DNA of 64,000 nucleotides from Tricholoma matsutake (taxonomy: Eukaryota > Basidiomycota > Agaricomycetes > Agaricales > Tricholomataceae): the NCBI GenBank assembly GCA_026075535.2, contig AP026546.1, positions 2,666,001 to 2,730,000 of the forward strand. Direction: 5' to 3'. Numbering within the stretch: the stretch's first letter is position 1; every line of letters starts with the position of its first letter. The position numbers and the translations under genes are program-made. This document shows positions 33,596-43,560 of the stretch, one piece after another. A model generated the notes under the pieces. It did not search any database. It had not been told where the DNA came from and worked only from the letters and a program-made list of their open reading frames with translations.

Positions 33596-36500
33596 TCAAA
33601 ATTGCATACAACCAAAGTCCGTGACTTGAATGCGACGCGGTGCAGCAGTGTGCCGTCGGTGGAATTCCTTGATTAACCGAGGGGCATTTACGTCAGACTC
33701 TTCGACCCATGAGTTCTCCTCATACCCATAACCCTTCCAATGTACCAAATACTGGGGTTTTCCTCGATGCAAATGGCTGTCCAAGATTGACTCGACTTCG
33801 TATTGGGGTTCTCCCTCGATCACTGTAGGTGGTGGTGGTGGGTGTGAATGGCATCCCGGGAATGGATCTGGGGGAGCTGGAAGCAATTTGACGACATGGA
33901 AGATGGGATGGAGTCTGGACATGGAGGCTGGGAGGCGTAGACGATAGGCATGTGTTCCAACGCACTTGACAATGGGGAAAGGTCCCAAGAAGCGATGAGT
34001 GAGTTTCTTGGATGGACGTGTAGTGGAGATGTCACTGGAGTCAAGATAAACTCGATCACCAACCTTATACTGAGGGGTTGGGGAGTGGCATTGGTTGTAA
34101 AATTGCGCCATGTTGTCCTTCGCCTTTGCTAAGGCTGCCCTTGCCTCCTCCAAGCTATCCCTCATGCGTTCTGTGAACTCATTCACCATCTCGATGTGTG
34201 AGGGAGTTTGGTGAGGTTCAAATCCCATGCATGGATGTTGTCCAGTGTCTAAGAGGAAAGGGGTCTGTTGAGTGGAAGCATGGACATGGTTGTTGTATCC
34301 GAACTCAGCCAAAGGAAGGAGATCATCCCAATTGTCCTGGCATTCATTGACAAAGAGGTGGATGTACTGCTCCAGTTCCTGGTTGACTCGCTCCATCTGG
34401 CCATCAGTTTGTGGGTGATAAGCGGTTGAAGCGAGGAGTTTGATCCCCAGGAGTCAGTACAGCTCACAAGTGAACTCTGCCATGAACTGAGGGCCACAAT
34501 CTGAGAGGAAGGCACCAGGAAGTCCATGTAATTTCCACACGTGGTGGAGGTAGAGTTGAGCGGCACCTAGGCCACTGACAGTGGTGTGAGTGGGAATGAA
34601 GTGAGCATGTTTTCCCACTGAGTCAACTGTGCACATCACCACATCAAACCCGTTTGACTCTGGCAATTCCACCACAAAGTCGACGCTGATGACATCCCAA
34701 TGACTCTCTGGAACAGGAAGAGGGTGTAGCTCACCAATAGGCTTGCGACGAGGAACCTTGGTGCATAAGCAAAAGTCACAAGTGCGACAATACTGACCAA
34801 TGAGCCATGACATTTGTGGCCACCAATAGTTCCATGAGGTGAGCTCCAAGGTCTTCCAGCATCCGGGGTGGCCAGCAATCTGTGAGTCATGGTGTTGGGA
34901 TATGATGCACCGGCGAAGGTCTGGGTCATTGGGAACATAGATGCAATCCCTAAAATACAACAAGTCCTCCTTTTCAGCCCACTCTGCCACACATAAGGAA
35001 AGGGTCGATCCCTTCCTCAGTTCTTTAACAGCTCGGGCAACAACATCCTCATGTAAACCACTATGGTTTGTGCAACGAATGTCATGTAGGATGTCCCACT
35101 CCTCGCCCTGGGGTGCGATGCCTTCCAGTGCCCGAATGGTGAACAGGTCTGGCTGCAACAGCACAATGTTTTGGTTGTCACCGCTGCCATCCCCATGGTC
35201 TGCATGTCGGGATAGGGCATTGGTCTTCCCCATGCTGCGACCTGGACAGTGGTGCAAGGAGAAGTCGAATCTAGATAGATACAGGGACCAACGAGCTTGA
35301 CGACGGTTCAATTTCTTGGCCATCATGAAGTACTCGAGATTCTTGTGATCCATCCAAATTTCCACCTTGTGTTGGGCACCCTCGAGGAAGTGTTGCCACT
35401 CCTCAAGTGCACGCATTATTGCCAACATCTCCTTGTCATGTATCTCGTAGTTTCGCTCTACAGCACTAAGGCTTTTGGAGTAGAACGCAACAGGATGCCA
35501 CTTCTGGTCCTCCGGAGACTGCTGAGACAACACGGCACCTGTCACAAAGTCAGAACTGTTGGCTTCTACATGAAAAGGATGCGAATCGTCAGCAAAGGTA
35601 AGGATCGGAGCAGAAGTGACCATCTCCTTAAGCTTTTCGAATGCCTCCTGTTGTGCATTATCCCACCTCCATGCCTCCTTTCCTGTCAAGTTGAACAGTG
35701 GTCGTGCATGATGTGAGAAATCCTTGATAAAACGCCGATAGAAATTGATGAAGCCCAGGAAAGACTGCACCTCCTTCTTGTTTGTGGGCGTCGGCCAAGC
35801 TGTGACCCTGTTTACCTTGATAGGATCCATCTCCACTTGACCCTCCAAGATAATCAGGCCGAGGTACTCAATCTTGGTCCTTTTGAACTCACATTTGTCC
35901 TGACAAAGGTAGAGTTTGTACCGTCAAAGTCACTCTAGGACGAGGCGTGTGATGCGACAGTGCTCTTCAACTGTGCGAGTGAAGATGAGGATGTCATCGA
36001 GATAGATGCAGACAACGCCTTCGAGGATGAGGTCGTGGAAGATGTCGTTCATCATGGTCTGAAAGGTGGCAGGGCTATTAGTAAGGCCAAAGAACATGAC
36101 AAGTGGTTCAAAAAGACCACGGTTGGTACAAAAGGCTGCCTTCCACTCATCTCCCTCCTTTATCCTTACATTATTATAGCCCCACTGGACATCGAGCTTG
36201 GTGAAGTATCGGGCTCCATGGAGCTGGTTTACAAGTTTGGAGATGAGGGGTAGTGGGTAGCGATTTTTGACCGTGATGTTGTTGAGCCTTCTGTAGTCTT
36301 GAACCGGTCAAAGTGAGCCATCCTTCTTCTTGACAAAGAAAAAGGGAGAGGCCATGGGTGACTTTGATGGTCGAATATGTCCAGAGGCCAGGTGCTCATT
36401 GATGAACTGGTCAAGCTGCCATTGTTCTTCTGGAGAGAGAGGATAGACCTTGCAGGATGAAGGGGTTGCGCTGGGGGTGAGTTCGATTGCGTGATTCCAT

Positions 36501-37474
36501 GGCTTGCATGCAGGAAGAGAGTCGAATGACTCCTTGGAGAACACATCTTCAAACTCATGGAGATGAGGGAGTAAGGAGTTAGTAGAGGATTTAGCAGCGT
36601 TGTTTTTGTGGAAGGCCCCGGTGAGGCGTTGGGATATGTTCAATGTGGCACACACCTCATGCGATGAGCAAATCGCAGTGTAGAAGATCCAATCACCCTC
36701 CTCCACTTCCTCTGGGTCCTCATCATCATCATCCGAGTCCGGCATTAGATCAGGAACCCCTTCCAATTCCACTTCAGGTATAGGCAGGGGTCCAGCACAA
36801 CACTTCTGAGTACGTCGTATCGCCGCCTTCTGTCCATGACGTTCTTGCCTGGCTTCTGTGAAACACGTCTGACAGTGGGATGGACATCGGCTCATGGTAA
36901 CCTCCCCAGTATGCCAGTCGACCTCTGGGTTATGGTCTCGAAGCCATGGATATCCCAAAATCACCTTTTGCTTTCCTAATTGAATGACAGCAAAAAGGGC
37001 ACGCTCACTATGATCTTTGTAATGGAGAACCAGGTCTGCAACCTCTCAGATGGCACCAGCTTCATTTGGGGATCCATCCACGTTATATACAGGTATCGGA
37101 TGTGAGAGTGAGCCAGTATTTAGGCGATGTTGTTGTACCAGATGGGAATCAATGAAGAGACCAGTCACACCAGAGTCCAGGAGCGCAGAGACACTGAGTA
37201 TCTGTCCAGTGTCGGTCGTCTGCAGTTCGATGGCTAGGTTCAAGGAATGTGCAGAGGGAGTGGATGCCACAATATACTTGCATGGTAGTTTACGCTCCCA
37301 TGATTTAATTTTGGGACGTGGAGTAGAAGGAAAGATGGGGAGAGCAGGTACGTCTTTAGCCAACTTCGAAGGGTCAGAGAGGGGAGCAGTCACAGAAATG
37401 GATTCATTCTCCGGGGATTCAACTGACAAGACTTCAAAGCAGTTATGGACAGGCAGTGAGGGCGTACGATTCAC
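33596..37474 (-). pseudogene. gypsy protease, reverse transcriptase, RNase H, integrase with chromodomain
   Basis: Domains in order on the minus strand are as follows. Aspartic protease has ALLDSGVTGLFID (around 37185). RT has FFFVKKKDGSL before the stop at 36308-36310 and YLDDILIF (around 36000). RNase H (around 35570) reads VEANSSDFVTGAVLS, with Asn where the first catalytic Asp is normal. The integrase zinc domain (HHDSQ...H, CRTCDFC) is followed by the core: Asp in DVISVDFVVELP, Asp in LSDCGPQF, Glu in MERVNQELEQ. The chromodomain near the C-terminus (YEVESILDSHLHRGKPQYLV, then HWKGYGYEENSWV) would target histone-marked chromatin. TGA codons interrupt it at 37046, 36308, 35930, 35924 and 34454; each fits an Arg codon lost by C-to-T. 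Confidence 0.9.
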
Positions 37475-38589
37475 TCACTGCGAATAGGAAAATCCTGCTC
37501 CTCTACAACTTCCAACTTAATCTCCTCTGCAACTTGATCCTTCGCTTCCTCAACATCTACAAGCGCCAACAAATCTTGCAGGAGTTCATCTCGTCCCTCG
37601 GGGGTGAGCATGCAGATATCCTGATGATGGGGACATGCTCCAGCCCTGTGTCCAGGTTCCCCACAATGGTAGCAGAGATCCAACTTACGTGCACGGCTGT
37701 GGGCTGCATCAACATCCATTGGTACTGGGACATTGATGGCTGGTGTGGGAGTTTGACGAACAGGAATGGGGTTAGGGCGGGGGAGGCTTCGATTGAAGGT
37801 GTAGGGCATATGAGTGGTAGTTGGAGCACGGAATGCAGCATTAAACGCTGCATTTGTGAGTCAGTTCTCATCACAGAGTGAAGCAGCTTCATACCAAGCA
37901 AGGATATCATTGTCCGCTGGGTGCCCTTCCAACATCTGTGCAATCTGGTCCTGAATTTCTCAGTTGAGCCCCCGTCGGAACTTCACCACCACTGGTAACC
38001 CACTCCCATATCCTGCCATGTCCACCAAATTCTTGAACTCATCGATATAGTCATCCATGGATCGACGTCCCTGGTGGTAAGTGGATGACTCAAGTCGTGT
38101 CACTGCTCAGTGGCGTTCATTGAGGGGGCAGAAGTGGCATACAAACTCAGCTCAAAAGTCACCCCAAGTGGAGAAAGGTAGAGAACCGAGTTCTTTAGTT
38201 TGACGTAGGATACGGTCCACATAGAGATAGGCGCGTTCAGATTTCATGTATGTGAAGGCCCAATAAATTTTTGCAGCCTCATCAATGAATTGATGTGACT
38301 GGAGACTAATGTATAACTCACAGGAATTAAGGAATGCACGTCCCTGCGCATGTGCACCATTAAATTCGGCGGGGGGGGACGGTTTGATCTGGGCACATTC
38401 CTTAGTGGACGCATTTGGCAAAACATCATTGTTGGGTGCGCTTGGAGTCGTAAAGGGGGAACTATTGGTCATAGGGTTAGCCTGGAGGGTCCTAACGAAG
38501 TTTTCAATCGTAGATTTAAGTGAGTCAATTTGTGCACACATTCCGGAAACGTCGCTTTCAAGCGCGTCAAAGCATTCTGATGCGTCCAT
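37471..38589 (-). pseudogene. gypsy gag with zinc knuckle
   Basis: The capsid protein starts at 38589. It contains the typical gag core (FNGAHAQGRAFLNSCELYI, then YMKSERAYLYVDRIL). It ends with a CCHC zinc knuckle (CYHCGEPGHRAGAC, about 37660-37700) and an acidic tail. Four TGA codons lie in the frame at 38152, 38107, 37960 and 37861; the last two stand where FRRGLN-R-EIQDQ and DEN-R-L are expected in relatives. The gag stop (37471-37473) overlaps the protease frame, which lies in the -1 frame. Confidence 0.85.
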
Positions 38590-38755
38590 GTCGCTAGGGA
38601 GTGCGTTTGGTGAAAATGGCAGCGTAATAAAGGCGAGATTATCTGGAACGGTGTGTAGGGACTCTGTGGAGCTTTGGGAAGTGTCGTCCAGTCCGTACCT
38701 GCCTATCTTGGGCAGCGCGTTCGTGATTTTCGGGCCTTAGGGGAGAGTTTTCTAC

Positions 38756-39181
38756 TATAAGGGCAACCTAAGCCTCAAGCAAAGGGAAATCTGAAGTTAA
38801 AATTATACTACATAATACAGGCATTGGGGACACACCTAGCAAAGGGAAATCCGAAGAGAAAACTCTAAGGATCCCCTTGCTGATGCCCAGTATATGTGAA
38901 GATGACAAAAATTAAATATAACCTAAAAATAGAAAAAGGCGGAGATAGGCGGATCAAGGCTGCCGATTGACATCATACCAAGGGGTATATGTCGGAAGGG
39001 GTACTCCGCCTCTAAATATAAAAGTGTCAACATGTACAAACATGATAGCAAGGGAAAATTAGTAATAAAATCCGGAAAAATCATAGAAAATGAAGAATAG
39101 AAGGAAATGAGGTGGGGAAAAATATAGGACGAACATAAAAAATAGGAAAAACACACAGGGCACCCCCCTAGTCCCCTTACA
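38756..39181 (-). repeat. 5' LTR of the gypsy element
   Basis: 426 bp. Differences from the other LTR are mostly C/T or G/A exchanges (for example gacgac against gatgac, and ccacctc against ccgcctc) plus one A-run indel. Confidence 0.95.
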
Positions 39182-39186
39182 AGAAC

Positions 39187-40122
39187 CTTGTCGGGCATGG
39201 GTGGATGAGTAGCCTGCACTTTCGGGACAATCTCCCAGGTGAAAAGTCATATATCAGGGAGGCCCTTAGTAAGAAACGTGGTCTAATCGACATACTATGA
39301 CAACTACAACATATGGATTAGAACCCCCAGAGAATTTCGTATGAAATACGTGGACTATGGCTGGACAGACAAAGGATCATGGAAGCATTTTTTAGCAGCC
39401 CATGCCAAGTATCTGGAATGATGGCGAACATAACCCACCTTCGTATATCAATTTGTATCTCAGCTCTTTGGTTTGTATTTTAGATTGCCTTGTATTTTAG
39501 ATTGTCAGTTTGTATGTAACACAATGTGATTTGCATGTACACCCAGTACTCAACCTGGCTCGAAATTGTAGGCGCACGGTGGGGTCAAAACCGTGCACCT
39601 CATCTTCATGTTTTTGGGTGAGCGGGGTTTATGTCAGTTAAAGTTAGGCAGTGATACACATCCTCTGCTGCATTGCTCAAGAAACTAAGGTAGTGCAAAC
39701 TGAGGCCCATGAAGGACCCCAAATAAATAGACGGTGAGCAGGGCAGCTAATTACAGAGGCGAGTAAGCTAAATTTCAACAAAAAGTAAAACCCAGTATGT
39801 ACTTGGCTTAGTCATGGCTCAAATGGCTCAAATGGCTCAAATGCTTGATTCGAGCCAAACATTCATCAACACAAGGGCAGAGGTGGGAGGGTACAAATGC
39901 TAGATGTAGCAAAGAAAGACACAGAAAAAAAGAAAAAGGGGAGAGGAGGGAGGGCCGCGAAAAAGACAAGAGGCACTTGAGCAACATGATAACACCTAAC
40001 AATTCCGTGAGTCAAAAATAACTTATTGCCTTACCCTTGGAACCCACGTTTACGTTGAGAACATAGTAATGCAATGTCAGAACTGTTGACCACACAAAGA
40101 TGAACGTGATTTGCATGTACAC
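39187..40122. other. tail of the interrupted GRF gene and spacer
   Basis: About 11 codons of the GRF-gene frame follow the gypsy. The rest has no gene that I can support. The phrase gtgatttgcatgtacacc occurs at about 39528 and again at 40108, flanking a roughly 560-bp block. Three tandem copies of ggctcaaat lie at about 39813-39840. Confidence 0.4.
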
Positions 40123-42018
40123 CTAATACTCAACATTATGAGGGTGTTGATTCTCCCATTCAAGCTTCTGCCTGATGTCTTCATTCCTCCTCAAGATCAT
40201 TTCATCCAAAAAGAAATTGAACTTATCCACACCCATCTCCTGACAGATAGCATGATATCCACCAATCCAGACATTTGTTTGCTCAGCTATTGAAGAGTAG
40301 CGATATGGATTGCAGTGTTGCTGGCAAAACATATCTTGAGTCGAATGTTTGCAACTCCAATGAAACACATCAACAGTGAGTCTGATATCAGCAAAGAACT
40401 CATCATTTTGGAATGTCCTCTTGAGCATGCGAAAAAGATGTGTTTTGGCTTTGGCCTGGTATGAAAAACATTCTTCATGAAATTCTGAATAGGAAAACAT
40501 GAGCAGATTCATGGGCAAGTTTCGAAATGACTCAACTCCAACACTGCTAACACCCTCTGCTCCATAAAATGTTTGCCGGGCAAGAACTATGCCACAGGGT
40601 GCGACAATGAGCTCCTCATTATGGGTCCTCCTCCACCCAAACTGTGCTCGCAGCTTCTTCCGCCGAGTATCCATGTTGCGGGCATCATTCTGGATGGCGA
40701 CCACAATTTCAATGTCCTCCTCCACCTCAAGGTCATCTGATATCTGTTGTTCAGCTACACTGTCATTCGTATGAGCCACCCATGCTCTCTCAAGGTGTTC
40801 TTTGAGTTGAAACCGTGCTTGGCCACGTTGGACATGGATATGCTCTGCCTCAATGTGCTGCAGATCACCGCACACATGGGAGTCCTTCTGCCGGACTTGG
40901 GTGCACCCCTTGATCTGACAAATTTGCCCCTCCATCTTTTTGTGACTCTTGCAATAGTGGTCACATTGATTCTGTAATGGTTCAAAGCAGTTGTGCACCA
41001 CGCAGCATGGGTGTCCAACCATTACACCATCTACCACCACAACCCACACCTCTTCTCCTTGGAACACCCATGTACACTTATTGCATTGATGGTTCAGCTC
41101 TGGCTGACCATACAAGCGAAGACGTAGATTTTGTGCTTGCATTGCCTTATTGAACCAAGTTTTTTGAGGACCATTGTTGGGAATAATCAGTTGACTATTA
41201 AGCCAGCCACAGTCATCGAGGAGACATACAATGATGAAAGCATCCCATATGTGTTCTGTAGTGGGCATAAATCCCACAGGCCAGTCTGGAGGAGGGAGAC
41301 TGTGACAAGAGAATGAACGGTGATAGAGGCAGCTACAGTTGGTTGCTGATGTGTGGGAGATGGCCATCACATTGATCCAGAGGTCGATGACTTTTCTATT
41401 GACAAATTGGTGTTCGCCAACTTCAATAATTGGAGGCTGTTGGGCATAATAGTACCAAAAGTCTTGTTTAATGTAGTAGTTATGGTGGTAGCTGGTTTTA
41501 CACTCTGCCGTATGCATGGTATAAAATAATTGCACAGACATTGAAAGAAACCGTAATGCACCTTCACAGTAAAGACTAACGGCATATGCTGGTACAGCAC
41601 CCCGGTCCAGTGTGTAGAGTACCACCTTCTGATAGTAAGTCTTCTTGAGACAAAGTCCTTTGCTGATGTGAGGGCACGCTGGCTGAATGCATGAATGTTG
41701 TGGGGGATAAAGCATGTCTGGCACAAATCCGAGGCCATGACCATACTTGAGAATGGTTCCTGCAAGATCGCGCCTTGGAAAGTCTTCTTTATCCCAGATT
41801 AAGTGCCGTAGCTCCATCCAAAGCACATCTACATCCTTGATTTGGATATTGCAGCTGTTGGCAAGAAGTCCCATGACACTTGGTGGTAAAATTTCAGGTG
41901 CATTATCTTCAGGTTCTTCAGCAGGTTGGGGAAGCAAGATGTCATCCCTCAGTCGCTTAGCAATATATAAAGGTAAAAAGGCCCATAATCGATAGGTTGG
42001 GCACCAGAGTCGATACAT
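40123..42018 (-). CDS. CxC5/CxC6 cysteine-cluster protein associated with KDZ transposases
   Basis: The 631-codon frame has no stop and carries two cysteine clusters of the sort named CxC5 and CxC6. The first (roughly residues 105-185) includes HSCIQPACPH, VVLYTLDRGAVPAYAVSLYC and CKTSYHHNYYIKQ. The second (roughly 300-390) includes LYGQPELNHQCNKCTWVF, GHPCCVVHNC and CDHYCKSH, with ICQIKGC. It is followed by the conserved KLRAQFGWRRTHNEELIVAP and, near the end, TVDVFHW, HCNPYRY, AEQTNVWIGGYHAICQEM and FFLDEM. About 57 nt (41505-41561) look like an unspliced intron with a length divisible by three (minus-strand GTGCAT...GGCAG). Splicing would put LYCEE directly before CKTSYHHN, as in relatives. 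The start may lie in an upstream exon. The role is unknown; such proteins travel with KDZ DNA transposons. Its intactness is striking among dead neighbours. Confidence 0.8.
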   Translation of the reverse strand: MYRLWCPTYRLWAFLPLYIAKRLRDDILLPQPAEEPEDNAPEILPPSVMGLLANSCNIQIKDVDVLWMELRHLIWDKEDFPRRDLAGTILKYGHGLGFVPDMLYPPQHSCIQPACPHISKGLCLKKTYYQKVVLYTLDRGAVPAYAVSLYCEGALRFLSMSVQLFYTMHTAECKTSYHHNYYIKQDFWYYYAQQPPIIEVGEHQFVNRKVIDLWINVMAISHTSATNCSCLYHRSFSCHSLPPPDWPVGFMPTTEHIWDAFIIVCLLDDCGWLNSQLIIPNNGPQKTWFNKAMQAQNLRLRLYGQPELNHQCNKCTWVFQGEEVWVVVVDGVMVGHPCCVVHNCFEPLQNQCDHYCKSHKKMEGQICQIKGCTQVRQKDSHVCGDLQHIEAEHIHVQRGQARFQLKEHLERAWVAHTNDSVAEQQISDDLEVEEDIEIVVAIQNDARNMDTRRKKLRAQFGWRRTHNEELIVAPCGIVLARQTFYGAEGVSSVGVESFRNLPMNLLMFSYSEFHEECFSYQAKAKTHLFRMLKRTFQNDEFFADIRLTVDVFHWSCKHSTQDMFCQQHCNPYRYSSIAEQTNVWIGGYHAICQEMGVDKFNFFLDEMILRRNEDIRQKLEWENQHPHNVEY

Positions 42019-42061
42019 TTGCGAGCGTAGCCATGCAAGTAGTACTAGTCACATGACATTC

Positions 42062-42120
42062 AGACAGACAGCCGGACAGCCAGACAGTCAGACAGGACTT
42101 TCTAACACACAGACTTTCTG
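42062..42120. repeat. right terminal inverted repeat with CTGTCYGG motifs
   Basis: The complement of this end reads CAGAAAGTCTGTGTGTTAGA and then CTGTCTGACTGTCTGG-like repeats, matching 31897-31958. It lies about 45 bp upstream of the first ATG of the CxC5/CxC6 gene. Confidence 0.6.
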
Positions 42121-43560
42121 ATACTGTTGGGTGCTGCATCCTTGACTACTATTCCAGACTGCACCGGAACCTGGTAGGGTTTAACAATGTGAGATAATCT
42201 GAGAGTGCACACCCTGGAATCCAATGCAAATAACTCATATCGAAAATTGAGTTCGCACAATTCCCATAAAACCTCCTCTCGTATCTTGTCTGTGACTGCC
42301 TCAACTCGCTTGCCAGCCCAGGTCATCTATTCCTTCTCCAATCCTAAAAACTCTACTCCATCTGCATCAATACATTCTTCAAACAACCACAAAGCCAGAT
42401 CCCATTGTTCTTTACTTTTTGTAGCTGTCAATTGGACAGCAATGGTCAAGGAGGTCAAAGGTCGAGTGCATTCATGTGTCAAAATATCGCACCAGACCTG
42501 CACTGGAATAGGTCAACTTGCTGCAGTTCCAGCAATTGCACAATAAATAAATGCTGCATGATACTTCAGCCAAGATTTGAAGTACATGTTTTTTCTTTTG
42601 ACCATCTGAGCACGAATAAACATTGCAGCCTCAGGAAAAATGTATCCAACATTGATTGGGCTTCCTTCATGGGTAAATATGGCCTTGCTGGTGTCAAAAT
42701 TTACCAAGGCATCTCACCAGACTGCGAGTGCCAGTGGGTAGATATTATTAGTAGGATCAACAAACTTGTCAACTCTATAGTTTTTAGCTTGCCGTTTTCT
42801 TGCTTTCTGACTGTCTACAACATCATCAGCAAATTATTGGTTTAAATTATGTGAAAAGCTTACATGGTGAATACTCCTCAGCCCATATTTGTCATTTTGA
42901 GTGTTCAGTTATCGCTGGTTGCATGGACTGAACTAAGGCCCTGGTGTACTTGAAATGATTTGGAAATGCTAACAACTTAATCATGTTAACGCTTATAGCA
43001 AAATATCTCCCAACACAGTCTCCGCTTCCCTCAAAAATAATTGGATACAAAGGTTGAACACATGTGTCCATAGGGAAAAAATCTTGAGCATACTTCATCA
43101 CAACTAGGGATCTGCACGGGTTTTGTGTACCCATACAGGTTACGGGTACAGGTACATGTGGGTATGGGTACGGGTCACAATAGTCCTACCCATGAGCTAC
43201 AAAACGCACCAAAAATCAAGCAAAATGGTCAAGATTTGCAGGTTTACAGGTAAAACCTGTCACGGGTACGGATATGGGTACAGCGCGAAATATCCGGGGG
43301 TTACCCATGCAGATCCCTAATCACAACAATGTCTTGGATTCGAATAGAAGGTAGAAGGTCATAAGGCTGAATAAGCCATACTGGTATCCCAGCATCCATC
43401 ATTCCTTGACAAACAAGTTGGCTTGTAGTAAACACCCCCATCAAATGAGTAGCAACATTAGTTGCCCCTGTCCAGTGACAATAATGTTCCTCGAAGTCTA
43501 AAAAAGCCAACAATTCCAAGAAAACATGTTGGAGCTCACAGATGAATCCTTTAGTTGTCT
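42102..43560 (-). pseudogene. repeated basidiomycete gene of unknown function, interrupted twice
   Basis: On the minus strand the gene reads KRQTTKGFICELQHVFLELL and then AGIPVWLI, a box I associate with widely repeated hypothetical proteins of Agaricomycetes. It continues LPSIRIQDIVVMKYAQDFF (with the 43105-43319 element removed), PLYPIIFEGSGD, an intron (gtaagc...ttgtag, about 42806-42853), NFDTSKAIFTHEGSPINVG, WLKYHAAFIYC, LWLFEECIDADGVEF and LWELCELNFRYELFALD. The 31898-42120 element sits in its last visible exon. Three TGA codons (42892, 42714, 42513) stand where Arg is plausible, and one TAG follows GLEKE (around 42327). It is dead. The function is unknown. Confidence 0.55.
43097..43327. 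mobile_element. 215-bp hAT-type MITE with perfect 8-bp target duplication
   Basis: The element proper is 43105-43319. Its ends are TAGGGATCTGCACGGGT and the complement of TAGGGATCTGCATGGGT. Both flanks are ATCACAAC (43097-43104 and 43320-43327). It is packed with GGGTAC/GGGTAT hexamers at both ends. Excision of the element plus one duplication restores an open frame in the host gene. Confidence 0.9.

Larger units (their letters stand above)
33134..39181 (-). mobile_element. Ty3/gypsy chromodomain retrotransposon, complete but dead
   Basis: Two LTRs of 427 and 426 bp flank gag, protease, RT, RNase H and integrase with a chromodomain, all on the minus strand. The target duplication is AGAAC (33129-33133 and 39182-39186). 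The LTRs differ at roughly a dozen positions by eye, nearly all transitions, so the insertion is fairly recent. In element orientation the LTR starts TGTAAGGGG and ends CCCTTATA, that is TG...TA instead of TG...CA in both copies. A purine-rich tract (agagagggggtgatg in element sense) precedes the 3' LTR. The sequence after the 5' LTR does not begin with TGG, so it lacks a usual tRNA primer site and may self-prime like Tf1-type elements. At least nine in-frame TGA codons kill it. Confidence 0.95.
31898..42120. mobile_element. TIR-bounded element carrying GRF-zinc-finger and CxC5/CxC6 genes, with a nested gypsy
   Basis: The left end (31897-31958) and right end (about 42062-42120) are imperfect inverted repeats. 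They share GTCTGT, TTAGAA and then clustered CTGTCCGG-type repeats. The flanks carry ATACTGTT (31889-31896) and ATACTGTT (42121-42128), followed by G on both sides, so the duplication is 8 or 9 bp. Removing the element and one copy gives an uninterrupted minus-strand frame in the flanking gene. Without the 6-kb gypsy the unit is about 4.2 kb. It holds two genes pointing towards each other. No transposase domain was recognised, so it is either non-autonomous or uses a transposase fold that I cannot see. The CxC5/CxC6 cargo suggests a link to KDZ transposons. Confidence 0.6.

Noticed and set aside
33720..34566. Overlapping minus-strand frames such as 33720-33965 and 34249-34566
   Set aside because: They are alternative frames over the gypsy integrase and chromodomain.
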